From Rhynchonema sp. JSB1_4 (lineage: Eukaryota; Nematoda; Chromadorea; Monhysterida; Xyalidae), in the NCBI GenBank assembly GCA_030248065.1, contig JASAMV010007048.1, positions 1-64,000 of the forward strand: a DNA stretch of 64,000 nucleotides. Reading direction: 5' to 3'. The notes under the pieces are model-generated. The model had not been told where the DNA came from. It did no database searches and was given only the letters and a program-made list of their open reading frames with translations. How positions within the stretch are numbered: the first letter of the stretch is position 1; every line of letters starts with the position of its first letter. A program made the translations under genes and the position numbers. This document shows, one piece after another, positions 57,409-64,000 of this stretch.

Positions 57409-58952
57409 TCATTTGCATGATTTGACCACGCCAGATTCAATAATTTTCGTTTTTGACATTTTATGTGCCCCTCGTAGATGCTGGACTAAACAAAGTTTGT
57501 GCCTGAATTCTTTGTCACACTTGAAACATTTATGCGGCTTTTCCCCCGTATGCTTCAAGATGTGAATCCGTAAATGCGATTTCTGTACGAACGTCATGGG
57601 ACACCATTCACACTTGTGAGGTTTCGCGCCCAAGTGTTTGTTTTGCACATGAAACAAGTATCCAGGTCGACTCGTTACCGTATGACCACAACGACAAACG
57701 TACGTCACTTTGCCAGCGCTTGATACTCGACGTGCAGCATGATGACTGTAGGGTATCGAAGAGCCCTGCTGCTGTGGTGATGTTTCACTGGTCGATGCTG
57801 CAGTTGCGTGAAGCTTCTGACTGGATTTGCTTCTGCGTTTCACAATCCTACGATTGCTGGGTCCACAGCTTGGCGTAAGAATGTGACCAGATGAATTATG
57901 ATCTGATGTCTGCTGCCCTTCTGACCCCTGGATCAATGGCTCAACTTGAACCACAGGCTGCAATGATGCTTCTTGTTCAGTGACTTGCATGTCCATCACC
58001 GGTCGCTGTGATGTTGGAGATATCACAATCTCGCGGTGGTCGAAAATCAGTTCTTCATGTTTTATGGCACAATCGTTTGTCGTGTGGGCAAGATTCGACG
58101 TGTGTGGCTCGAACTTCATGTCTTCAACCTGCGCGTAATCAACACCATCCTGATCCAACAAGGGAGAGTCGCTCGTTGACCAGCTTGAGACCGGAACTTG
58201 CGGCACGGTCATCATTTCCAACGGCGGTGTTGTTGACTGCACCTGAAGGGTGATTTTCTTGACATCATCATAGATCTGATGCTTCGAGTTGATTACCATG
58301 TGATTTTCTGACCCCACTACTTTTCACCAGCTAATTGTCCGGACCGAGAGCAACTTTAATGCTATTCGAACTGGCAGCATGCATCAGAAGATCTCAATAT
58401 ATTCTTGGTACCAACACGTTTCCAAAGCAGATCCAATCCAATCACCAGGGGGTATTAAACTTGAGCGATTGAGACTATGCTATTGTATCTGCAGGATCCA
58501 CAGCCTTGGACTGGCGTAAAAGGTTCTTTCCCAGACTCATAAATCAACTTTTGCGCTGACCAAAACTTCAGGCATGAGCAAAACTGGTCTTGCGGAAATA
58601 TCCTTCTGATTCGATACCGCTATTATAAAACAAGCACCGTCAAAAACACAAATCTCACCGGATGAATAAAGGCTGATTCCGCTTGATTCTGAATCACAAA
58701 CATCAAGCTATCGACTTTGAATTGATGTTGATCGATAACTTGGTCCATTTGATTCATGTGATCCAACAGTGACATGATCACTTTCCTGGTCACCGACTGC
58801 TCGTGACGCAAAAGCGACAGACCTGCAACATGTGTACATGTACTGAGTGATGTTTCACAGACAGATGAACGAACGAACAACAGCACAGTTTACTCGCTTG
58901 TTGTGACTTCATTGACAGCGTTACACGCATCGGATTGTGAATTTGGCGCCAT
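57409..58952 (-). CDS. ZF28: three-finger subfamily member with a second start exon
   Basis: Exons 58952-58898, 58822-58659 and 58242-57409; 350 residues. The exon 1 donor appears to be GC (ACAA/GCGAGT) at the exact family position. Just before exon 3, at 58299-58243, a second exon-1-like sequence (MVINSKHQIYDDVKKIT) reads without a stop into exon 3, so a product lacking exon 2 is possible. Linker has IKHEELIF. Fingers: YVCRCGHTVTSRPGYLFHVQNKH, CEWCPMTFVQKSHLRIHILKH and CFKCDKEFRHKLCLVQHLRGAH. GTGATGTTTCAC in intron 1 (58846) and in codons at 57776. Confidence 0.8.
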
Positions 58953-59269
58953 GATTGTGACGGACTAATTCTGTAAATCTGAAAGTAACGTAAGTGTACG
59001 CTCCAGAACACATTGCATGTTTAAAAAATAACCAGCCCAGGTCTGGGCCGCTTCGAATTTTCAACCAATATGTTCGAAAACATCACGGGACCACAATGCG
59101 TAAATTGTGTTATTTTTGTCTCTCTCCAGAAACAACATACAGTGTTCGCAACTCAGTTGATCAAAATACAAAGGCGAAGAGTCAATTGTCACACAGAAAT
59201 GCAAGAGTAAGCGGCTGATGTCAACAACAATATCCTGAACCTTCAACCCACTTTTGCGCACCACATAGT

Positions 59270-60571
59270 TCATTTACAAGATTTGACCACATCATACCGA
59301 ACTTTAGATTTAGATGTTCCGTGTGAGTGAGTCTGCAAATGGTAATCCAAGCCAGCTCGACATTTGTAGGCTTTGTCGCACCTCTCACATTTGTACGGCT
59401 TTTTACCCGTGTGCTTCAACATGTGCTTGCGCAAATATGAAGGGACAATAAACGCCGCCCCACAGACGTCACACTTGTAAGGTTTCACAAACGTGTGCTT
59501 GCTTTGTACATGGAATCGGTATCCGCTGTCACTCGTGAACGTGAGGCCGCAATGACATTTGTAGATCACTTTTCCATCAGCTGATAGCCGACGTGCCACT
59601 TTGATACTGTAGTCAACGGCATTTGCAGGAACGTGTGGTTTCGAGGTTGATGCTTCACTTGCTGTTGATTTGGCAGTGATTTGACGACGATTCTCATGCA
59701 CGAAATTAATTCTGCGTTGCAAAGTCGTGCGCTTGCCGGGACTTGTACGCGACTGAACATAGCGAGACGGCAAATCTGGTGCTGACATCTGGACGTGTGA
59801 CGGTGGTGGTGAGGATTGTGGCACTCGACCTACAGGGATCAAAACCAATGGCTGTTGTTGGATCGGTAGTATTTCGTCGTTGCTGAAGGCTGAATCATTC
59901 GGCGTATTGATTGCCGCTGTAGATGTTTCAACCTCTGGTGCAGGTGATTGGATCACTTCGGGCTCCTTCTTGCAAACACCCCGATCGACCGAGGGAGAGC
60001 CATCGAACAACCAATTTGAGACCGGGACCTCGAGTGCAGAAAATGGTTGAGGAGGTGAAGTTGGTGCAACCTGAAGGAACAACACAGAGCGGTTCACATG
60101 GACATGATTATCAATCAGGTGGATTTGCACTGATGATGTCCTGATGTGCCGTCTGTCTGTGAAAACGACAAGAGTATGAAAAACTGTTGCGCTTCAAGAT
60201 TGCAGACAATTAGCCACAATCAAATAATATTTGAAACAACCTGCCTCCGTTTGAATTGACTGTTCACCATTCGTGACCACAAACATCAAACTGTCGATTT
60301 TGAACTGATGTTGATCGATGACTTGGTCGATTTCATTCATATGATGCAGCAGCGACAGCACTGCATTCCTTGTCACCAATTGCTCTTGACGCAAACGTGC
60401 CAGACCTGCAACGCTGGTTGGACTAATTGATGTTTCACAATAAAAATCAAAATATTTTAACTTTGAATAACATGGAGCTCTATCATGGATGTGTAACTGC
60501 GCCGTTGAAAACATACTTGTGGCGACCTCACTGACAGCGTTGCACATTTCGGGATGTGAATTTGGTGCCAT
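59270..60571 (-). CDS. ZF29: three-finger subfamily member
   Basis: Exons 60571-60517, 60405-60245 and 60070-59270; 338 residues. Frame is kept only if exon 2 ends GAG/GCAGGT, a GC donor at the place where ZF28 and ZF30 have a GT. Linker begins VPVSNWLFDGSP and DRGVCKKEPE. Fingers: YKCHCGLTFTSDSGYRFHVQSKH, CDVCGAAFIVPSYLRKHMLKH and CERCDKAYKCRAGLDYHLQTH. GATGTTTCAC in intron 1 (60428). Confidence 0.8.
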
Positions 60572-60901
60572 GACGCCAACGGAGCCAAATCTGAACAACC
60601 AAATGAACACTAAATGACGGTTTCACACCACAAAATAAAGACAATGGCCAGTTTTTTCAAAAATATACAACCCGGAACAGGTTAGCTTTGAACTGTCAAC
60701 TGATAATTTTCGACAAATCATGCCTCACCAACTGGTCAATCTTTGGATGTTAATTTTATGCAAAAGCTATGATTTGAGGCAAAGAACAAAAATTATGGTA
60801 TAATCAAAAACACAATTCCGGAGCAAAACAAAACGATATGCAGCCGATGCCAGGAAAACAACAACTATGTGAATCTTGAAGTCAATATTGTACACATTCA
60901 T

Positions 60902-62377
60902 TTACTTTGACGAAACAAATCTAATGTTTGATTTAGAAATTCTATGTATCGCTTGTAAATGTGCAACTAAACAGTATTTGAGACTGAATGACTTGCCACA
61001 CTGATTGCATACGAACGGTCTTTCACCAGTGTGCTTCAACATGTGAGCCCGCAATTCCGATGGGACAACAAATGCCGCCTCGCAGTAGTCACATTTGTGA
61101 GGTTTCACACGAATGTGTTTGCTTCGTACGTGATACCAGTAACCGCCTTTGCTGGTAAATGTGCTACCACAGCGACAGACGTAGCTCTCTTTGCCGTTGG
61201 CCGACACCCGACGTCCTACGTTGATACTGTAAACCCCAGACGTGCCCCGCTGCGTCGTTGATGTTTCACCAGGACCAGCCGATACCGCAGTTGAGTGGCG
61301 CTTTTCTGCGGATCCGATTCTGCGCTTCTTGCGTTTGTTCGCAGCGCGGCGTGGCGTGGCAATGGGAACCGATAAATGCTTTGTTGATATCTGCTGCCTT
61401 TCTGACTCGTGGCCAGCAGCGATCGATGGGACCACAGGAACCAGTTGTTGTTTTACAATATGTGGTGTTTCATCGTTGCAGATAGTTGAATCGTCAGCGC
61501 TGTTGGTTCCCGCAGGAGATGTTTCAAGCTCTGGACTGAGTGACTGCATCAATTCGGGTTCATTTTTGCAAGCACCCTGTTCGTCCAAGGAAGAATGATC
61601 GAACAACCAGTTCGGGACCGGGACGTCGGGTGCGGAAAATTGTTCCGAATGTGCAGTTGATGCAACCTGAAGGAACAGCCAGAACGGTTTACACAACTTG
61701 AAAACTAGTACATTCGCACTGTGATGATGTCCTAATGCACCGCCGTCTATGAAAACGACAAGAGCACTCACTTACTGCTGTTGTCACACTAGATTGTACA
61801 CAATTAGCCATATACAATCAAATGAAGTTTGATACCCTGTACTGGAAATTTATCCTCTAAAAATGTCAGATTTTTTCCACGAAAATATAAACCGGTTTTT
61901 TTCAGCCATAGGTCGCAGATTAATAGGCCAACTCTTGTGCTGGTCGAACTTAGTGGCACCAGTAAATCTCATAATACAATTCTAATACCAGACACGCGAC
62001 CAAGCAAGACCGTCCCGATCAACAATTGTGATAGCGCCAGTAGAAAGTAAATCTTACCGGATGAACGAACGCAGGTTCAGCTTGATTCTGAACAACGAAC
62101 ATCAAACTGTCGACTTTGAATTTAAGTTGATCGACAACGTCGTCCATTTGATTCATGTGATCCAACAGCGACATCACCACCTTCCTGGTCACCAATTGCT
62201 CATGACGCAAACGTGCCAGACCTACAACGCCAGTTGAATTAAGCTGATGTTTCACAATAAAAATCCAAACCTTTAACATGGAGCTCTATCATGGATGTGT
62301 AACTGCGCCGTTGAAAACATACTTGTGGCGACCTCACTGACAGCGTTGCACACTTCGGGATGTGAATTTGGTGCCAT
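60902..62377 (-). CDS. ZF30: three-finger subfamily member
   Basis: Exons 62377-62323, 62221-62058 and 61666-60902; 327 residues. Exon 2 has DDVVDQLKFKVDSLMF, losing the usual Glu/Gln-His-Gln. Linker DEQGACKNEPEL and VKQQLVPV. Fingers: YVCRCGSTFTSKGGYWYHVRSKH, CDYCEAAFVVPSELRAHMLKH and CNQCGKSFSLKYCLVAHLQAIH. Intron 2 is about 390 bp. The TGAAACATC words at 61258 and 61516 are in codons. Confidence 0.85.
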
Positions 62378-62489
62378 GACGCCAACGGAGCCAAATCTGA
62401 ACCAAAACCAAATGAACACTAAAAGTACGAAATAACGGTTTGACGCCACAAAATAAAGGTAAAATATAGGGGCCAGTTTTTTTCAGAAG

Positions 62490-62565
62490 ATATGCAACCC
62501 GGATCAGGTTGGCTTCGAACTGTCAACAAATGATTTTCGACAAATCATGCCTCACCAACTGCTCA
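62490..62565 (-). promoter_or_regulatory. Conserved upstream block, class C (representative, ZF30)
   Basis: CAACCCGGATCAGGTTGGCTTCGAACTGTCAAC, here split into CAACCCGGATCAGGTT and GCTTCGAACTGTC, then TTTTCGACAAATCATGC. The same order lies before ZF26 (55632), ZF27 (57067), ZF28 (59028, weaker) and ZF29 (60667), about 90 bp from each ATG. It is restricted to the right-hand subfamily, so promoter and protein subfamilies track together. Confidence 0.55.
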
Positions 62566-62826
62566 ATCGTTAGATTTTCATTGTTGACAACAGTGTTAAA
62601 AAGTTAAAAACCTAACATTGTACAAAGGCATTAGCGTCATCATTTATAACACAGAACAGCAACCATAGCACGATAATCAAATGCAAAATTTTAGAGGCGA
62701 ATAGCAAAACGACATGTAGCCGACATGCATACCATACCACTGACAGAAAACAGAACATTAGCACTTTCAAGATTGTAAACATACATTCATTCACTTGCTA
62801 GATTTGACAAAACCAGGTCGAATTTT

Positions 62827-64000
62827 TTATTTTGAACTTCCATGTACCCGTCGATAATGCGCAACTAAGCATTGTTTAAGAAAGAATGCTTTGCCACACT
62901 TACTGCATATGTGGGGCCTTTCACCCGTATGCTTCAACATGTGAATCCGCAATTTCGATGGGATGACAAAGGCCGCCTGGCAGTGGTCACATTTGTGAGG
63001 TTTCACACGAATGTGATTGCTTCGTACATGATGCCAGTAACCGCCCTTGCTTGCAAATGTAGGGCCACAGCGACAAACGTAGCTCACTTTGCCGCTGGCC
63101 GACACCCGACGTCCTGCGTTGATACTGTAAGCCGCAGATGTGCCCTGCAGCGTTGTTGATGTTTCATCAGCCGAAACCGCAGTTGGATGACGCTTTTGGG
63201 CGGGTTCGATTCTACGCTTGCCAATTTTATGCTTGCGTTTGTTCGCAGCTGGGCGTGACGTGCGAATAGAAACCGATAAATTATTTGTCGATATCTGCTG
63301 CCCTTCTGACTCCTGGACACCGAGCGATGGCACAACTACAGGGTCCACGATCCCTGGTGGTTGTTTTACGTCATGTCGTGCTTCATCGTTGCTGATTGTA
63401 GAATCGTCAGCACAATCGGCTGTCACAGCAGATGTTTCAAGCTCTGGACTCAATGAGTGCATCAGTTCGGGCTCATTCTTGCAAACACCCTGATCGACCA
63501 AGGGAGATTGATCGAACAACCAGTTCGCGCCCGGCACGTCGAGTGCAGAGGATGGTTCGACAGGTGAGGTTGGTGCAACCTGAGGGAACAGCCAGAACGG
63601 TTTACATGCACATGATAACCAGGTGGATTCGCACTGATGATGTCCTGATGTGCCGTCCGACTGTGAAAATGACTAGTGAAAGCGCAGCATTCACTCTTCA
63701 AGATTGCTCATAATTAGCCACAATCAAATAATATTGGAAACAACCCGCCTCTGTTTGAATTGGCTGTTCACCATTCGTGACTACGAACATCAAACCGTCG
63801 ATTTTAAATTGATGTTCATCGATAACTTGGTCGATTTGATTCATGTGATCCAACAGCGACATCACCACCTTCCTGGTCACCGATTGCTCGTGACGCAAAC
63901 GCGACAGACCTGCAACGCTAGTCGAAATAAGCAGATGTTTCACAAAAATCTTCTACTTTGATTAACATATCCAAATGCGTGACAGATAACATACTTGTGG
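62827..64000 (-). CDS. ZF31: three-finger subfamily member, 5' partial
   Basis: The first exon runs off the window; only its last six bases before the donor at 63994 are seen. Exons 63909-63749 and 63579-62827 follow. As in ZF29, exon 2 would end GAG/GCGGGT with a GC donor. Linker DQGVCKNEPEL. Fingers: YVCRCGPTFASKGGYWHHVRSNH, CDHCQAAFVIPSKLRIHMLKH and CSKCGKAFFLKQCLVAHYRRVH. Near twin of ZF30 in the finger block. The array clearly continues beyond the window. Confidence 0.8.

Noticed and set aside
1..64000. tRNA, rRNA or snRNA genes
   Set aside because: No cloverleaf with A/B boxes or rRNA core sequence was recognised on reading; a covariance-model scan was not possible.

Overview
The window is nuclear DNA of a small-intron metazoan, most likely a nematode. 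Spliced genes use 41-70 bp introns that often end in TTTCAG. One gene (15138-16005) encodes an MSP-type domain of the nematode sperm-specific family. Gene density is high. I cannot name the species.

Left third (1-16.1 kb), unrelated single genes: (i) the 3' part of a gene with a chain of tiny Ser/Thr-rich exons, all phase 1, ending in a transmembrane exon (+, to 2325); (ii) a membrane-anchored C-type lectin-like protein (+, 4275-5676); (iii) a small unidentified spliced gene (-, about 6145-6668); (iv) an EIF1AD orthologue (-, 8328-13007) whose 3.7 kb first intron is filled with repeats, C-runs and a retro-insertion with a 12 bp target duplication; (v) a multipass membrane protein with a C-terminal PPPY motif (+, 13648-14720); (vi) the MSP-domain gene (+).

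Right three quarters (16.7-64 kb), the main feature: a head-to-tail array, all on the minus strand, of 31 paralogous genes or pseudogenes plus two remnants. I number them ZF1-ZF31 by coordinate. Each has the same three exons: a 49-61 nt start exon (MAP...EIYTAVKEIS, phase 1), a 145-180 nt exon encoding a conserved predicted helical domain (LQLLRREQS...QIDQVIDEHQWKIDSLMF, phase 0 at its end), and a long last exon. The last exon encodes an acidic linker with fixed short motifs (W-S, DQG, V-K-Q-E, DQDP), a basic segment, an unusual CC or C-x-C zinc finger, and one or two canonical C2H2 fingers. In 26 complete genes the predicted exon lengths sum to a multiple of three. ZF27-ZF31 (55.8-64 kb) form a three-finger subfamily; ZF3-ZF5 are a subfamily with two CC fingers. 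Upstream regions share conserved promoter blocks. The array looks like a young, fast-evolving family of DNA-binding or regulatory proteins; the individual targets are unknown.

A second signal runs through the whole window: the 9-mer GATGTTTCA (often GTGATGTTTCAC) occurs about 27 times on the two strands, where about 0.5 would be expected by chance. It lies in introns, promoters and exons of unrelated genes. It shares TGTTTCA with the CTGTTTCA (Ruby) motif that drives 21U-RNA/piRNA transcription in Caenorhabditis, so the window may be dense in intronic piRNA-type transcription units. Mobile DNA includes two MITE families, a foldback element and GC-rich composite repeats. Most lie outside the array or at the ZF8/ZF9 junction.
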